64,000 nucleotides of DNA from Planctomyces sp. SH-PL62 (GCA_945893045.1 CAMDEA010000021.1:1-64000), one strand, 5' to 3'. Shown: positions 1 through 15,109, numbered from the stretch's first letter. Made by a program: numbers and translations. The notes: a model not told the origin generated them from the sequence alone.

Positions 1-60
1 AGTCAGGAAGTTAGTTCCGGCACGGGGCAAGACAAGCACTGGCGGGAAGAGGACTCCACC

Positions 61-142
<82 letters not shown>

Positions 143-259
143 CTGGGTATGTTAGAAAAATCGCGGTGTCGCTCGACCTGAGCGATTAAGAAAACGACAC
201 TCCAAACGATCAAGACAGACGTCCTTTAGAGAACACAGCGTCCAACAAGCCAAGCGTCC

Positions 260-330
260 GCGGGTGTAGCTCAATGGTAGAGCGCCAGCCTTCCAAGCTG
301 GACACGTGGGTTCGATTCCCATCACCCGCT
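260..330 (+). tRNA. tRNA-Gly (TCC anticodon)
   Basis: The acceptor stem GCGGGTG (260-266) pairs with CACCCGC (323-329). The anticodon stem CCAGC/GCTGG encloses CTTCCAA, giving anticodon TCC. The T loop TTCGATT is intact and CCA is not encoded. It lies between tRNA-Tyr and tRNA-Thr in the tRNA cluster upstream of tuf. Confidence 0.95.
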
Positions 331-420
331 CCTGAGAGAAGCGAGTCCCAGTCAGCAATCAAACAGTGAATCAAGCAGCGCAACCAATCTTTGGAAAGGA
401 TTCAGCGCGTTGTCTTCTGT

Positions 421-492
<72 letters not shown>

Positions 493-586
493 CTCCGAGT
501 GAAAGCAGTACGTCGGGGTCGGGGTAATCCGGTTCCCGTTGATGAAATCTTCGTTCCAACCAGAAAGTTCCAGCTAGGGAGTCAAC

Positions 587-1783
587 ATGGCCAAGGCAGT
601 TTTTGAACGCAAGAAACCGCACGTCAACGTGGGAACCATCGGTCACATCGACCACGGCAAAACAACTTTGACTGCCTCGATCCTGGCGGTACAAGCCGGC
701 AAGGGCTTGGCGGTCATGAAGTCGTACAAAGACATCGCCAAGGGCGGTACGGTTCGTGACGAGAACAAGACCGTGACCATCGCAGTCAGTCACGTCGAGT
801 ACGAGTCGCCTAAGCGTCACTACGCTCACATCGACTGTCCCGGTCACGCGGACTACATCAAGAACATGATCACTGGCGCGGCCCAGATGGACGGCGCGAT
901 TCTGGTCGTGTCCGCCGCTGACGGCCCGATGCCGCAAACCCGCGAGCACATCCTGCTGGCTCGTCAGGTCAATGTGCCGGCGCTGGTCGTGTTTCTCAAC
1001 AAGATCGACTTGGTCGATGATCCGGAATTGCTCGAGTTGGTCGAGATGGAAATTCGCGACTTGCTCACCAAGTACGGTTTTCCTGGCGACACGATTCCGA
1101 TCATTCGCGGTCAGTCCAACATGGCATTGAGCGATCCCGGTGATCCTAAGTGGAATGCCTGCATCGGCGAGTTGATGGACGCTCTGGATAACCATATCCC
1201 TGAGCCGGCACGCATCACCGACAAGCCGTTCCTGATGGCCATCGAGGACGTGTTCTCGATCGAAGGTCGCGGGACTGTCGTGACGGGTCGTATCGAACAG
1301 GGTGTCGTGAAGACCGGCGAGAAGATCGAAATCGTCGGTCTCAAGCCGACGATGGAAACGACTTGCACCGGCGTCGAAATGTTCAACAAGACGCTCGACC
1401 GTGGCGAGGCTGGTGACAACGTCGGCATTTTGCTGCGTGGCACGAAGAAAGAAGACGTGCAGCGCGGGCAGGTGCTGTCTGCTCCGAAGGCCATCAAGCC
1501 GCATACGAAGTTTGAGTGCGAAGTGTACGTCCTCAGCAAAGAGGAAGGTGGCCGACACACGCCGTTCTTCAACGGATACAAACCGCAATTCTACTTCCGC
1601 ACGACGGACGTGACCGGTGGCGCGAACCTGCTCGGTGGAGCAGAAATGTGTATGCCGGGCGACAACGTCAAGTTGGCGGTTGAGCTTGGCAAGCCGATCG
1701 CGATGGACACGGGCAGTCGCTTTGCTATTCGCGAAGGTGGCCGCACGGTTGGTTCGGGCATTGTGACCTTGATCACGGAGTAA
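587..1783 (+). CDS. tuf: Elongation factor Tu
   Basis: This 398-residue GTPase delivers aminoacyl-tRNA to the ribosomal A site in the cytoplasm. The GTP-binding motifs are clear: the P loop GHIDHGKTT near residue 20, DCPGH (G3) and NKID (G4). Domain 2 carries the [14 protein letters not shown] signature. The length matches the bacterial family. It starts at ATG after GGGAGTCAAC. It follows three tRNA genes and precedes rpmG, so it belongs to the tRNA-tuf-rpmG-tRNA-Trp-secE-nusG block common in bacteria. The long reading frame on the opposite strand across this gene is a composition shadow. Confidence 0.99.
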   Translation: MAKAVFERKKPHVNVGTIGHIDHGKTTLTASILAVQAGKGLAVMKSYKDIAKGGTVRDENKTVTIAVSHVEYESPKRHYAHIDCPGHADYIKNMITGAAQMDGAILVVSAADGPMPQTREHILLARQVNVPALVVFLNKIDLVDDPELLELVEMEIRDLLTKYGFPGDTIPIIRGQSNMALSDPGDPKWNACIGELMDALDNHIPEPARITDKPFLMAIEDVFSIEGRGTVVTGRIEQGVVKTGEKIEIVGLKPTMETTCTGVEMFNKTLDRGEAGDNVGILLRGTKKEDVQRGQVLSAPKAIKPHTKFECEVYVLSKEEGGRHTPFFNGYKPQFYFRTTDVTGGANLLGGAEMCMPGDNVKLAVELGKPIAMDTGSRFAIREGGRTVGSGIVTLITE

Positions 1784-1789
1784 CTGAAA

Positions 1790-1945
1790 ATGCCTCGCGA
1801 ATACGTGTGGCTGGAATGCACTGAATCGGGCGATCGGAACTATCGCGTCTCGAAAGAGACTCGTGGAACCGAACGTCTGGAGTTGAAGAAATACTGTCCT
1901 CGGCTGCGGAAGCATACTCTGCATAAAGAGTCGCGGAAGAAGTAG
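1790..1945 (+). CDS. rpmG: 50S ribosomal protein L33
   Basis: A 51-residue protein ([10 protein letters not shown]...) begins six bases after the tuf stop. It matches bL33 throughout: an N-terminal [12 protein letters not shown] segment, a central [18 protein letters not shown] segment and a basic C-terminus. In zinc-binding L33 the two motifs read CxxC and CxxC. Here only the first cysteine of each pair remains (CTES, CPRL), so the protein probably does not bind zinc. It is part of the large ribosomal subunit. Its place between tuf and tRNA-Trp/secE is the usual one. Confidence 0.93.
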   Translation: MPREYVWLECTESGDRNYRVSKETRGTERLELKKYCPRLRKHTLHKESRKK

Positions 1946-1971
1946 CGACTGCGGCGGCCGTGGTGCGAACT

Positions 1972-2044
1972 ACGGGTGTAGCTCAATTGGCAGAGCACTG
2001 GATTCCAAATCCAGCGGTTGGGGGTTCAAGTCCCTCCGCCCGTG
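1972..2044 (+). tRNA. tRNA-Trp (CCA anticodon)
   Basis: The acceptor strand ACGGGTG (1972-1978) pairs with CGCCCGT (2037-2043), with discriminator G at 2044 as is usual for bacterial tRNA-Trp. The anticodon stem CTGGA/TCCAG encloses TTCCAAA, giving anticodon CCA. It sits between rpmG and secE, a conserved location in many bacteria. Confidence 0.95.
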
Positions 2045-2099
2045 ATTGACCGGTGCGAAGAATGGGCGAACGGTTCGTTGCTGAAGGATTCGATGGTTG

Positions 2100-2519
2100 A
2101 TGGCACTGACGACCTACAAAAAGACGCAAGGCCGGCCGACTCGTCAGATTGCTCTGTGCGTGGTGGTGGTTTGCTTGTCATGGTTGCTCGTGCAGACGGG
2201 AGCGCTGGCTCGTCCGCTGCTCAAAACGACCTTTGAATTTGTTGGAATCGGAGCTTCGATCGGTTGGTTGTTTTTGTGTTTGGTTCTGGTCGGCCTTTCG
2301 GGGTTATTGGCATTTGCGTTGTTGAATCGTCCGCGCTGGGCCGACTTTTTGATTTCCGTGCAGGCCGAAATCGACAAGGTGACTTGGCCGTCAAAGGCCG
2401 AAGTGCGTAAGGCGACTGTCGTGGTGTTAATTCTGCTGGTCTCGATGGCCGTTGTGATTTTCCTGTTTGACGTCATTTGGCAATGGGTGTTCAAGACGAT
2501 TGGGTTCTTGCAGATTTGA
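2100..2519 (+). CDS. secE: Preprotein translocase subunit SecE
   Basis: SecE clamps the SecY channel in the inner membrane. The protein is 139 residues from ATG at 2100; a TTG immediately before it could add one residue. Two hydrophobic segments lie near residues 18-42 and 50-75. After them come the conserved amphipathic stretch AEIDKVTWPSKAEV and a final membrane helix (VVVLILLVSMAVVIFLF). The three-helix form resembles E. coli SecE rather than the short single-helix form. AAGGA at 2084-2088 is the likely ribosome site. Position just before nusG confirms the assignment. Confidence 0.95.
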   Translation: MALTTYKKTQGRPTRQIALCVVVVCLSWLLVQTGALARPLLKTTFEFVGIGASIGWLFLCLVLVGLSGLLAFALLNRPRWADFLISVQAEIDKVTWPSKAEVRKATVVVLILLVSMAVVIFLFDVIWQWVFKTIGFLQI

Positions 2520-2572
2520 AGTTTGAGATTTTGGTTTTGACGGAGTATTGAGCGGTGCCTACGGAGTCTTTC

Positions 2573-3160
2573 ATGACAACCACAACCGATCATACCCTGC
2601 CGGCAAGCCCAGAGCTGAAATGGTACGTCTTGAAGGTTCAGACGAACCGCGAGAAGTCCATTCGAGAAGCATTGCAGCGCCGGATCAATCGCGACGGAAT
2701 GCAGGAGTCTTTCGGGAAAGATGAGAAAGGCGAACTGAAGATCGTCATTGCGACCGAGAAGATCGTGGAGACGAAAAGCGGTAAGCGGAAGGTTGTCGAA
2801 CGGAAGTTGTACCCCGGCTACTTATTCATTCAGATGATCCTGAATGACGAGACTTGGTATTTGGTGCGTGACACAAGTGGCGTGGGCGACTTCACCGGAG
2901 CCGGTGGTGTCCCGACTCCAATGGAAGAAGAAGAGATCAATCGTCTTATCCAACAGGAAGAGGCGGTCAACGAACCAGCGAAAATTAAGATTCCGCTGTC
3001 ACGCGGAGATGTGGTGAAGATCAAGGAGGGGACGTTTGAAAACTTCGAAGGGAGCGTCGATGCGATCGACGAAACCAGCGGCAAGATCAGTGTCTTGATC
3101 GAGATTTTCGGACGTTCAACCCCTGTGGAATTGGAATACTGGCAAGTCGAAAAACCCTAA
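2573..3160 (+). CDS. nusG: Transcription termination/antitermination protein NusG
   Basis: NusG binds RNA polymerase and links it to Rho or to the ribosome. The NGN domain begins at [15 protein letters not shown] and is interrupted by a charged insert of roughly 35 residues ([11 protein letters not shown]... to [13 protein letters not shown]), longer than in E. coli. The C-terminal KOW domain is visible in [23 protein letters not shown]. The start chosen is ATG at 2573, six bases after CGGAG, giving 195 residues; a GTG at 2555 is an in-frame alternative. It follows secE closely and precedes rplK. Confidence 0.95.
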   Translation: MTTTTDHTLPASPELKWYVLKVQTNREKSIREALQRRINRDGMQESFGKDEKGELKIVIATEKIVETKSGKRKVVERKLYPGYLFIQMILNDETWYLVRDTSGVGDFTGAGGVPTPMEEEEINRLIQQEEAVNEPAKIKIPLSRGDVVKIKEGTFENFEGSVDAIDETSGKISVLIEIFGRSTPVELEYWQVEKP

Positions 3161-3215
3161 CCAGGTTCTCTTGCCGCTTGCTCTTTGATGAATCGTTGCA
3201 GATTGAGAGTTTGAT

Positions 3216-3647
3216 ATGGCCAAAGCGAAGGCGATTGTTGCACAGGTCAAAGTTCAGATCACGGGTGGTCAAGCCACACCGGCACCTCCGGTCGGTACCG
3301 CGCTGGGGCCACACGGCATCAATCTGGGTAAGTTCGTCCAAGAGTTCAACGCCAAGACCAAAGACATCGCGGGAACGATCGTGCCGGTCATCGTGACTGT
3401 CTACAGCGATCGATCCTTCGAGTTCATCGTCAAGACGCCGCCGGCTTCGGTGCTCCTGAAGAAAGTCGCGGGAGTCGCCAAGGGATCGCAGCGACCGAAC
3501 GTGGAAAAAGTGGGCGTGGTCACGAAGGCTCAAGTGGTTTCCATTGCCAAAGAGAAAATGGTGGACCTCAACACGACGGACCTCGGCGCGGCTTGTCGCG
3601 TGATCGAAGGAACGGCGCGGAGCATGGGGATCACGATTGCGGACTAG
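3216..3647 (+). CDS. rplK: 50S ribosomal protein L11
   Basis: A 143-residue protein of the GTPase-associated centre of the large subunit. The L11 signature [16 protein letters not shown] is near residues 22-37, and the rRNA-binding C-terminal domain ends in the conserved [10 protein letters not shown]. The length is normal for the family. It starts at ATG 3216 and is followed by rplA, as in the standard rplKAJL order. Confidence 0.98.
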   Translation: MAKAKAIVAQVKVQITGGQATPAPPVGTALGPHGINLGKFVQEFNAKTKDIAGTIVPVIVTVYSDRSFEFIVKTPPASVLLKKVAGVAKGSQRPNVEKVGVVTKAQVVSIAKEKMVDLNTTDLGAACRVIEGTARSMGITIAD

Positions 3648-3734
3648 TGAGAACGACGTAGTACGGCTTAGTGCCGGCCACACCGTCTTGCGTGAGACGG
3701 AACTACGAACTGAAACTTTTTCAGGTGATGTGTG

Positions 3735-4445
3735 ATGAGAAGTCCATCGAAACGAATGAAGGCGATGCGTGAGGCGGCCCTGAAGTTGGGCACCGCTCCG
3801 CTCTCGGTCCCCGATGCTGTCAAAGCGCTGAAGGGCCTGGAAACAGGGCTTCCAGCCAATATCAAGAAGAGCAAGTTCGATCAAAGTGTCGAAATTGCGA
3901 TACGGCTCGGCGTTGATCCGAAACAGGCGGACCAGATCGTCCGCGGTTCGATGGTGTTTCCGCATGGAATCGGCAAATCAAAGCGTGTGCTTGTGTTTTG
4001 CCAAGGTGCCAATGTGGAAGTCGCAAACAATGCCGGGGCAGCGTTCGTCGGCGGCAAGGATCTGGCCGATCAGATTAAGGGAGGCTGGCTCGACTTCGAC
4101 GTCGCCATCGCGACACCCGACATGATGGGCGTGGTCGGTCCGCTGGGAAAAGTGCTTGGTCCGCGAGGGTTGATGCCTTCGCCGCGTGCCGGCACCGTCA
4201 CGAACGACATCGCGACCGCAGTCAAAGAGTACAAGGCCGGCAAGGTTGAGTTTCGAGTCGACGCTGCCGGAATCGTGCATTGCGTGGTTGGTAAACTCTC
4301 CTTCGGCGAGCTGCAACTCGCGGAAAATGTTGAGGCGTTCTTGAAACACATCATTGCCATTAAGCCCAACACTTCGAAGGGGATTTACGTTCGTAGCATC
4401 TATCTGACGGCCACGATGATGCCGTCCATTGCGATTTCCGCGTAA
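3735..4445 (+). CDS. rplA: 50S ribosomal protein L1
   Basis: A 236-residue L1-stalk protein. The family signature is present in the [25 protein letters not shown] region near the middle, and the typical N-terminal basic stretch ([11 protein letters not shown] in other species; here [12 protein letters not shown]) is conserved. The start chosen is ATG 3735, six bases after AGGTGA; a GTG at 3732 directly precedes it. In other bacteria L1 binds its own mRNA to repress rplKA; no leader structure was identified here. Confidence 0.97.
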   Translation: MRSPSKRMKAMREAALKLGTAPLSVPDAVKALKGLETGLPANIKKSKFDQSVEIAIRLGVDPKQADQIVRGSMVFPHGIGKSKRVLVFCQGANVEVANNAGAAFVGGKDLADQIKGGWLDFDVAIATPDMMGVVGPLGKVLGPRGLMPSPRAGTVTNDIATAVKEYKAGKVEFRVDAAGIVHCVVGKLSFGELQLAENVEAFLKHIIAIKPNTSKGIYVRSIYLTATMMPSIAISA

Positions 4446-4526
4446 CGCATCACAATGCTCGCCCGCGCGATTTTGCCTGGGCCTGGGTATTTTCGGCTCA
4501 CTCGCTTCCAAGACGACGGTGTTGAC

Positions 4527-5042
4527 ATGAGTAAGGCGGTTAAGACGTTGATGATGCAAGACCTTTCCGAGCAGTTTCGGAATGTCTCGGACGTCGTCTT
4601 CGTAGACATTTCAAAGTTGGACGGTGTTTCCAACAACAGGCTGCGAAACGCTTCCAGGCAGCAGTCCATCGGGCTGTTGGCGGCGAAATTCTCCTTGGCT
4701 CGGCGGACGTTGCTCGACCTTGGCTGGAAATTGGAAAGCGCGCAAGGTGGTTCGACCACGATTGCCTGGGGACCGGATGTAGTGGGTCTCGCCAAGCAGG
4801 CAATTAAGTGGGAAAAAGAGTTTCCGGGAACGGTCGTTCGAGGCGGGTATGTCGGCGGGCAAACGGTCACTCCCGAAGAAGTCAAAATTCTCAGTGAGAG
4901 TCCAAGCAAAGAAGAGCTGATCGCTCGCATTATTGGCGGTTTGATGTCGGCCTCGACGGCGGCCTTGAGCGCGATCAATGCTCCGGGTTCGAACCTAGCC
5001 TCTCAGATTAAGCAAATCTCCGAGAAGGAGCAGGCGGCGTAG
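4527..5042 (+). CDS. rplJ: 50S ribosomal protein L10
   Basis: A 171-residue stalk-base protein that anchors L7/L12 dimers. The start chosen is ATG 4527 (MSKAVKTLMMQDL); the frame is open back to 4455 but those 24 extra residues do not resemble L10. The segment FVDISKLDGVSNNRLRNA fits the L10 N-terminal domain. The C-terminal helix, which binds L7/L12, ends in KQISEKEQAA. The family is more divergent than its neighbours, but position between rplA and rplL is decisive. Confidence 0.95.
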   Translation: MSKAVKTLMMQDLSEQFRNVSDVVFVDISKLDGVSNNRLRNASRQQSIGLLAAKFSLARRTLLDLGWKLESAQGGSTTIAWGPDVVGLAKQAIKWEKEFPGTVVRGGYVGGQTVTPEEVKILSESPSKEELIARIIGGLMSASTAALSAINAPGSNLASQIKQISEKEQAA

Positions 5043-5047
5043 TGATT

Positions 5048-5112
5048 CGTGGGGCAGGTTTTCGGCCTGCCAGTGTGGTTTCAGTTTGGGCAGGCCACAA
5101 ACCTGCCCCACG
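5048..5112. repeat. Inverted repeat, GTGGGGCAGG family (copy 1)
   Basis: The left arm CGTGGGGCAGGTTTTCGG pairs with the right arm CCACAAACCTGCCCCACG around a second nested pair (CCTGCC/GGCAGG). It lies between rplJ and rplL. Similar elements occur at 28154 and 42338. Confidence 0.85.
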
Positions 5113-5136
5113 ATCTTCAAGAAAGGGTGAACTCCG

Positions 5137-5535
5137 ATGTCAGCGACAGAAGTGGATCCGGCGATCAAGACGCTGGGGGATAGTTTGGTGGGATTGACCG
5201 TGTTGCAGGCGAAGTCGCTGGCCGACTACCTGGAATCGGCCTATGGCATTAAGCCGGCGGCCGGTGGAGCAGTCATGATGGCGGCGGCTCCGGCTGCTGG
5301 TGGCGAGACTGCCGCAGCCGTGCAGACCGAATTCGATGTTGTGCTTACAAACTTTGGCGAGAACAAGATCGCGGTCATCAAGGTCGTGCGGGCGATCACG
5401 AGTCTTGGGCTGAAGGAAGCCAAGGACTTGGTTGAAAGCGCCCCCAAGTCGATCAAGGCGGGCTTGCCGAGGGAAGAAGCTGAGAAGATCGCGAAGGAAA
5501 TCGAAGGCGCAGGCGGCAAGGCCGAGATTAAGTAG
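5137..5535 (+). CDS. rplL: 50S ribosomal protein L7/L12
   Basis: A 132-residue stalk protein that recruits translational GTPases. The N-terminal dimerisation domain (residues 1-40) is followed by an Ala/Gly/Met-rich hinge containing [12 protein letters not shown] and a C-terminal domain with the conserved [10 protein letters not shown]-like ([21 protein letters not shown]) and VESAPK segments. The start is ATG 5137 after AAGAAAGGGTGA. It is the last gene before the attenuator-like hairpin that separates the ribosomal genes from rpoB. Confidence 0.98.
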   Translation: MSATEVDPAIKTLGDSLVGLTVLQAKSLADYLESAYGIKPAAGGAVMMAAAPAAGGETAAAVQTEFDVVLTNFGENKIAVIKVVRAITSLGLKEAKDLVESAPKSIKAGLPREEAEKIAKEIEGAGGKAEIK

Positions 5536-5750
5536 TTGTCGTGAGTTGAGGCCGGACGTTCGCGTTTCGGTCTGGCCGCTCGCATTTCGTGAGCGGCTGT
5601 GGTATGAGTCCGCCCTCCACGGGGCGGCGGCTCGTGTCATCTGGGTGTCTTGCGTCAGATTGAACCCTTTCCTTCCGCGCCATCGCAGGTGCATTCGATG
5701 CTGGTTGACTGCGCTTCGGTCATTGCCTGTGTCGTCTTTTGCGCGTTCGT

Positions 5751-5782
5751 AGCTCCCTCTTCGCAGGGGAGCTATTTCTTTT
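5751..5782 (+). terminator. Attenuator-like hairpin between rplL and rpoB
   Basis: AGCTCCC and GGGGAGCT form a stem around TCTTCGCA, followed by ATTTCTTTT. In E. coli a partial terminator in the rplL-rpoB gap lowers polymerase expression relative to ribosomal proteins. The position and shape suggest the same role here. The surrounding 450-bp gap (5536-5985) holds no convincing gene. Confidence 0.6.
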
Positions 5783-5985
5783 GATGGTGGATGCTTCGGT
5801 GCCGTCGGAAAAGGCTTCTGCGCTTCGTTTATTCGAGTTTCAGTCAGGACCAAACGCAATTATCCAAAACTCGCTCGTCACAGAGGCCCAAGGCGTATGC
5901 GAGAGACACATTGAGTCTCTCTCGTTGGCGTGTTTGGGCTAATGGAGTTGGTGGGCAGTTTGGCGGGCAAGTCGGAGGGGGGAAG

Positions 5986-8900
5986 ATGGCTATCTCGGAA
6001 CAACGGCGTCTGCAATTGCAAAACGTCCGCAAATTTGGACGCGGGTTGGGTGAGTACGAGATCCCGGATCTGACCAAGATTCAAACCGAATCGTACGTGC
6101 GGTTTCTCCAAGCTGAGGTGGAGTCTGATCGTCGCCTGCCGCTTGGATTGGAAGGCATCTTCAAAGAGATCTTCCCCATTGCGAGCTACGACAGTCAGTT
6201 CGAGTTGGAATACTTGCGCTATGAGTTGGGTAAGCCGCGCTACAGTCCCGACGAATGCCGCCAACTGCGTCTGACTTACGGTCGGCCGCTGCGCGTGTAT
6301 TTTCGGCTGAAGAAAGAGCAGCCGATCGAGGAAGAGGTTTATCTATGCGATCTGCCGATCATGCTCGGCGGCGGCGAGTTCATCATCAACGGTGCGGAGC
6401 GTGTGGTGGTTAGCCAATTGCACCGCTCGCCCGGCGTGGATTTCATGGAGCTGTCAGACACTGTCGGCTATGACGGCTACTCGTGCCGCATCATTCCCGA
6501 GCGTGGAAGCTGGGTGGAGTTGGCAACAACTCGTAAGGATGCTCTGGCGGTCCGAATTGATCAGAGCGGCAAGTTTTCCTCGATGACGTTGCTGCGTGCG
6601 ATGGACGCGAAGTATTCGACAACACCAGCGATCCTGCGACTGTTCTTCGGCGGAATCATTCAGTCGGTGAAGGTCGGCAAGGATGCGGTTGAGGCGCTCA
6701 AGGGGAAGATCTCGGTGGACGATGTCGTTTATCCGCTCAAGCACGCTCGAGTGGGTGAAATCATCGTTGATGCCGCTCAACCGATTGCGCCGGAAGCGGC
6801 ACATGCGATCGGCGAAGCGGGGATCAAGTCGGTCGATGTGTTCGATCTGCCGATTGATCGTTGCGTTCTCAATAGCCTGCGTGATGACACAACTCAGTCG
6901 CATGAAGAGGCATTGCTCAAGATTTACCAACGATTGCGTCCGGGCAACCCGCCGCAGTTGGAAAAAGCGGTGGAGTTGTTCAAGGAACGGTTTTCTGATC
7001 CAAACCGCTATCGTTTGGGGCAGGTCGGCCGCTTTCGCATCAATCGGAAGTTCAATCAAGAAACCGCCGATGATGAGATGGCGTTGCGCGGCGAAGACTA
7101 CATCAATGCGATCAAGTATGTCTTGAGACTGCGCGGCAGCGATTCGACTGCATACACGGATGACATCGACAACCTGGGCAATCGGCGATTGCGCACGATT
7201 GATGAATTGGCGACGGACGAATTCCGCAAGGGCTTTCTCAAGCTCCGCCGCACCGTTCAAGAGCGAATGAGCATCAAGGATGCGGAGGACATCAGCCCGC
7301 GTTCGCTGGTGAATCCCAAGAGCGTTGCGGCAGCGGTCGATTTCTTCTTCGGCCGCAGCGAACTGTCGCAAGTGGTCGATCAGACCAACCCGTTATCGAT
7401 GATCACGCACGAGCGACGTCTGAGTGCTCTCGGTCCCGGTGGATTAAACCGCAAGCGAGCGGGCTTCGAGGTCCGCGACGTACACATTTCGCATTACGGC
7501 CGCATCTGTCCGATCGAAACTCCTGAAGGCACGAATATCGGTTTGATTTCCAGTTTGGCGATCTTTGCCTCGGTGGATGCTTACGGCTTCTTGATCACGC
7601 CCTATCGCCGCCTGAAGAACAGTAAGGTCACCGAGGAAGTTGCGTGGCTGCGGGCGGACGAGGAATCAGATGCGTATGTTGTTCCGGCCGACACTCCGCT
7701 GCATAACGGCAAAATCCCGGATGGTCGCGTGCTGGCTCGGCACCGCAACGACGTGATGTGGATTGATTCAGACGAAGCGGAATTTATCGACATCGCAGCG
7801 TGCCAGATGGTCGGCATTTCGGCGGCGTTGATTCCGTTCCTGGAGCACGACGATGCGAACCGCGCGTTGATGGGTTCGAATATGCAACGTCAAGGTGTGC
7901 CGTTGCTCGTGACGGAACCGCCGATCGTCGGCACCGGCATGGAGACGACAGTCGCGCTGAACTCCGGCATGTTGCTGCGATCAGATCGAACGGGCAAAGT
8001 CACGTATGTCGATGGATCGCGTATCGAAATCGACGGTCGCAAATATCCGCTGCGCAAATTCACTGGGCTCAACGAGCGAACCTGCCTCAATCAGAGGCCG
8101 TTGGTCAGGGTCGGTGATCGCGTCAAGAAAGGTGACTTGCTGGCTGACTCGGCGGCGACGCATAAGGGCGAACTGTCGCTCGGCCGCAATGTTTTTGTCG
8201 CGTTTATGTCGTGGGAGGGGTACAACTACGAAGACGCGATCATCTTGTCGGAACGACTGGTGAAGGAAGACGTTTACACGTCGATTCACATCGACGAGTT
8301 CGACGTGGAGATTCGTGAGACCAAGCTCGGTCGCGAAGAGTTCACGCGAGACATTCCGAACGTCAGCGAGAAGATGCTGCGGCATCTGGATGAGTTGGGC
8401 GTCGTGCAGGTTGGAACGCGAGTTCGATCGGGAGACATCCTGGTCGGCAAAGTGTCACCGAAGGCGAAGACCGAACTGACTCCTGAAGAAAAACTGCTGC
8501 ACGCAATCTTCGGCCGTGCGGGCGAAGACGTGAAGAACGAATCGCTCGAAGTTCCCAGCGGTGTCGAAGGCATCGTGATGCACACGGAACGATTTTCACG
8601 CCGTATGTCTCTGTCGGAGACCGAGCGCAAGCGATTCGATCAAGACGTCAAAGAAACCGAAGCGGCTCAAGCGGCTGGTGTCGCCAATGTCTTCAAGACA
8701 TTTTTGGCCGACTTGGAACAGGCGCTCGAACGCAAGGTGCCTATCGAGGACGGCACGAACATCGGCTCCATTACTGACGACAAACAACTGTGCGAGATCG
8801 CCGCTGGCTTTCCGAAGCTGTGGGAGACGATCGAAATCCGCAGCCCACAGAAGAAAGCAGATTGCGCCAAGGTCTTCAAAGACGGTTGGGGATTGGTCGA

Positions 8901-9708
8901 GGAAGCGCTGGACTCGCGCGAACGTGCGCTCAACTCATTGAAGCGTGGTGACGAGTTACCGACTGGCGTGTTGCAGATGGTGAAAGTTTACGTCGCATCG
9001 AAGCGGCAGATTTCCGTCGGCGACAAGATGGCCGGTCGGCACGGCAACAAGGGCGTCATCTCCAAAGTGCTGCAAGAGGCGGATATGCCATTCCTCGCGG
9101 ACGGGACTCCGGTGGACATCATCCTGAATCCGCTGGGCGTGCCGAGCCGTATGAACGTCGGTCAAATTTTGGAGACCCACTTGGGTTGGGCCGCGTCGAA
9201 GCTCGGCTTCTCAGCGATCTGTCCGGTGTTCGACGGTGCGACTGAAGAAGAGATTCGCGACTGTTTGATCGAAGCTGGTCTGCCGGAGGACGGCAAGACG
9301 GCGCTCTTCGATGGCCGTACTGGCGAGCAGTTCGAACAGAAGGTGACGACCGGGTACATCTACATGCTCAAGCTGCATCACTTGGTGGATGACAAAGTCC
9401 ATGCTCGTGCAACCGGGCCGTACTCGCTCATCACGCAGCAGCCGCTGGGTGGTAAGGCTCGCTTCGGCGGTCAGCGCTTCGGCGAAATGGAAGTGTGGGC
9501 GCTGGAAGCCTACGGGGCGGCGTACATCCTGCAGGAACTGCTGACGGTCAAGAGCGATGACGTTGAAGGCCGCACTAAGATTTACGAGTCGATGGTCAAG
9601 GGCGAGAACACGCTCGAAGCTGGCACGCCTGCCAGCTTTGATGTGCTCACAAATGAAATCCGCGGCCTGGCGCTGAACATGCAATTGGAGAAGGTGGCGA
9701 CGGCGTAA
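5986..9708 (+). CDS. rpoB: DNA-directed RNA polymerase subunit beta
   Basis: The 1240-residue beta subunit forms the catalytic core of RNA polymerase with beta'. The start chosen is ATG 5986 (MAISEQRR) after AGGGGGGAAG; the frame stays open to 5791 but the extra 65 residues do not look like RpoB. The rifampicin region is intact ([14 protein letters not shown]...[13 protein letters not shown]), with the residues equivalent to E. coli Q513, D516, H526 and S531 conserved. The [12 protein letters not shown] segment and the C-terminal [15 protein letters not shown] motif are present. It is followed by rpoC after about 80 bp. Confidence 0.99.
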   Translation: MAISEQRRLQLQNVRKFGRGLGEYEIPDLTKIQTESYVRFLQAEVESDRRLPLGLEGIFKEIFPIASYDSQFELEYLRYELGKPRYSPDECRQLRLTYGRPLRVYFRLKKEQPIEEEVYLCDLPIMLGGGEFIINGAERVVVSQLHRSPGVDFMELSDTVGYDGYSCRIIPERGSWVELATTRKDALAVRIDQSGKFSSMTLLRAMDAKYSTTPAILRLFFGGIIQSVKVGKDAVEALKGKISVDDVVYPLKHARVGEIIVDAAQPIAPEAAHAIGEAGIKSVDVFDLPIDRCVLNSLRDDTTQSHEEALLKIYQRLRPGNPPQLEKAVELFKERFSDPNRYRLGQVGRFRINRKFNQETADDEMALRGEDYINAIKYVLRLRGSDSTAYTDDIDNLGNRRLRTIDELATDEFRKGFLKLRRTVQERMSIKDAEDISPRSLVNPKSVAAAVDFFFGRSELSQVVDQTNPLSMITHERRLSALGPGGLNRKRAGFEVRDVHISHYGRICPIETPEGTNIGLISSLAIFASVDAYGFLITPYRRLKNSKVTEEVAWLRADEESDAYVVPADTPLHNGKIPDGRVLARHRNDVMWIDSDEAEFIDIAACQMVGISAALIPFLEHDDANRALMGSNMQRQGVPLLVTEPPIVGTGMETTVALNSGMLLRSDRTGKVTYVDGSRIEIDGRKYPLRKFTGLNERTCLNQRPLVRVGDRVKKGDLLADSAATHKGELSLGRNVFVAFMSWEGYNYEDAIILSERLVKEDVYTSIHIDEFDVEIRETKLGREEFTRDIPNVSEKMLRHLDELGVVQVGTRVRSGDILVGKVSPKAKTELTPEEKLLHAIFGRAGEDVKNESLEVPSGVEGIVMHTERFSRRMSLSETERKRFDQDVKETEAAQAAGVANVFKTFLADLEQALERKVPIEDGTNIGSITDDKQLCEIAAGFPKLWETIEIRSPQKKADCAKVFKDGWGLVEEALDSRERALNSLKRGDELPTGVLQMVKVYVASKRQISVGDKMAGRHGNKGVISKVLQEADMPFLADGTPVDIILNPLGVPSRMNVGQILETHLGWAASKLGFSAICPVFDGATEEEIRDCLIEAGLPEDGKTALFDGRTGEQFEQKVTTGYIYMLKLHHLVDDKVHARATGPYSLITQQPLGGKARFGGQRFGEMEVWALEAYGAAYILQELLTVKSDDVEGRTKIYESMVKGENTLEAGTPASFDVLTNEIRGLALNMQLEKVATA

Positions 9709-9791
9709 TTCCGAAACCTTGCGTTCCGTCAACTTGTTTCCAACCGGTCGGCTTGAGAAGGCGGACCGATGAACCTCACGGGAGTTTGAAT

Positions 9792-14111
<4,320 letters not shown>

Positions 14112-14199
14112 GTCTGGCATCGTCTGTTGAAGTCATCATTGAGAATTGAAACCTACGTTTTGAAATCCGAAGGTTCCGTCACTGGAAGCGAGTTATTGA

Positions 14200-14571
14200 A
14201 TGCCGACCATCAATCAGTTGGTTCGTAAGCCCCGAACGCCGCAGAAGACGCGATCGAAGACACCTGTGCTCGAAGGTTGCCCGCAGAGACGCGGCGTGTG
14301 CTTGCTGGTCAAGACCGTCACGCCGAAGAAGCCGAACTCGGCGCTGCGAAAGGTGGCTCGTGTCCGCCTCTCGAATGGCAAGGAAATCACCGCTTACATC
14401 CCCGGTGAAGGCCACAACCTGCAAGAGCACTCGATCGTGCTCGTCCGTGGTGGCCGCGTCCGCGACCTTCCCGGTATTCGTTACAAGGTCATCCGCGGCG
14501 TGCTGGATACGCTGGGCGTGACCAACCGCAAACAAGCCCGTAGCCGTTACGGTGCCAAGCGGCCGAAATAG
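14200..14571 (+). CDS. rpsL: 30S ribosomal protein S12
   Basis: A 123-residue decoding-centre protein. It carries the conserved [11 protein letters not shown] and [10 protein letters not shown] motifs. Residue 43 is lysine as in E. coli, but residue 88 (codon 14461-14463, CGC) is arginine where E. coli and Mycobacterium have lysine. K88R is a well-known streptomycin-resistance change in those species. It starts the rpsL-rpsG pair downstream of rpoC, a common bacterial order. Confidence 0.99.
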   Translation: MPTINQLVRKPRTPQKTRSKTPVLEGCPQRRGVCLLVKTVTPKKPNSALRKVARVRLSNGKEITAYIPGEGHNLQEHSIVLVRGGRVRDLPGIRYKVIRGVLDTLGVTNRKQARSRYGAKRPK

Positions 14572-14618
14572 TATTTGCAAATTGAACTTTCAGATTTGAA
14601 CTCAACGAGACCCTTTCA

Positions 14619-15092
14619 ATGGCCAAGCATTTCACGGCAAGCAACAAACAACTCAAGCCCGATCCGCGGTTCGGATCGGTGTTGGCATCCAAGTTCATCA
14701 ACTGCTTGATGCACGACGGCAAGAAGAGCGCCGCCTTGGGCGTTTTCTATTCTTCAATGGACATCATCAAGAAGAAGTTGCCGGAAGAAGAGCCAATCAA
14801 CGTCTTCACGGCGGCGGTTGATAACGTCAAGCCGGCGATCGAAGTCCGCTCTCGCCGTGTCGGCGGTGCGAACTATCAGGTGCCGACTTCGGTCAACCCG
14901 AAGCGCCGGCAGACTCTGGCGATCCGCTGGATTCTGGCGGCAGCTCGCGGCAAGAAGGGCCGCGCGATGGACAGCCGCCTGGCGGAAGAGTTCATCGCCG
15001 CATTCAAGCGTGAAGGCACGGCGATGACGACACGCGAAAACGTCCACCGCATGGCGGATGCGAACAAGGCGTTCGCTCACTTCGCGTGGTAG
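14619..15092 (+). CDS. rpsG: 30S ribosomal protein S7
   Basis: A 157-residue primary assembly protein of the 30S head. The family signature is visible in [17 protein letters not shown] near the N-terminus and in the [16 protein letters not shown]-like segment (residues about 74-90), followed by the basic [15 protein letters not shown] helix. The length is normal. It follows rpsL by 47 bp and ends 18 bp before a strong terminator hairpin. Confidence 0.98.
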   Translation: MAKHFTASNKQLKPDPRFGSVLASKFINCLMHDGKKSAALGVFYSSMDIIKKKLPEEEPINVFTAAVDNVKPAIEVRSRRVGGANYQVPTSVNPKRRQTLAIRWILAAARGKKGRAMDSRLAEEFIAAFKREGTAMTTRENVHRMADANKAFAHFAW

Positions 15093-15109
15093 TTTCTTGA
15101 GAAACACAA

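Noticed and set aside
3654-3710. Possible inverted repeat between rplK and rplA
   Set aside because: Only a six-base stem (CCGTCT/AGACGG) and a short outer GTAGT/CTAC match exist, too weak to separate from chance.
5791-5985. N-terminal extension of RpoB
   Set aside because: The frame is open, but the sequence lacks RpoB similarity, runs through the leader and has no good ribosome site; ATG 5986 follows AGGGGGG.
7365-7450. Rifampicin-resistance changes in RpoB
   Set aside because: The key residues equivalent to Q513, D516, H526 and S531 are the sensitive type; only neighbouring non-critical positions differ.
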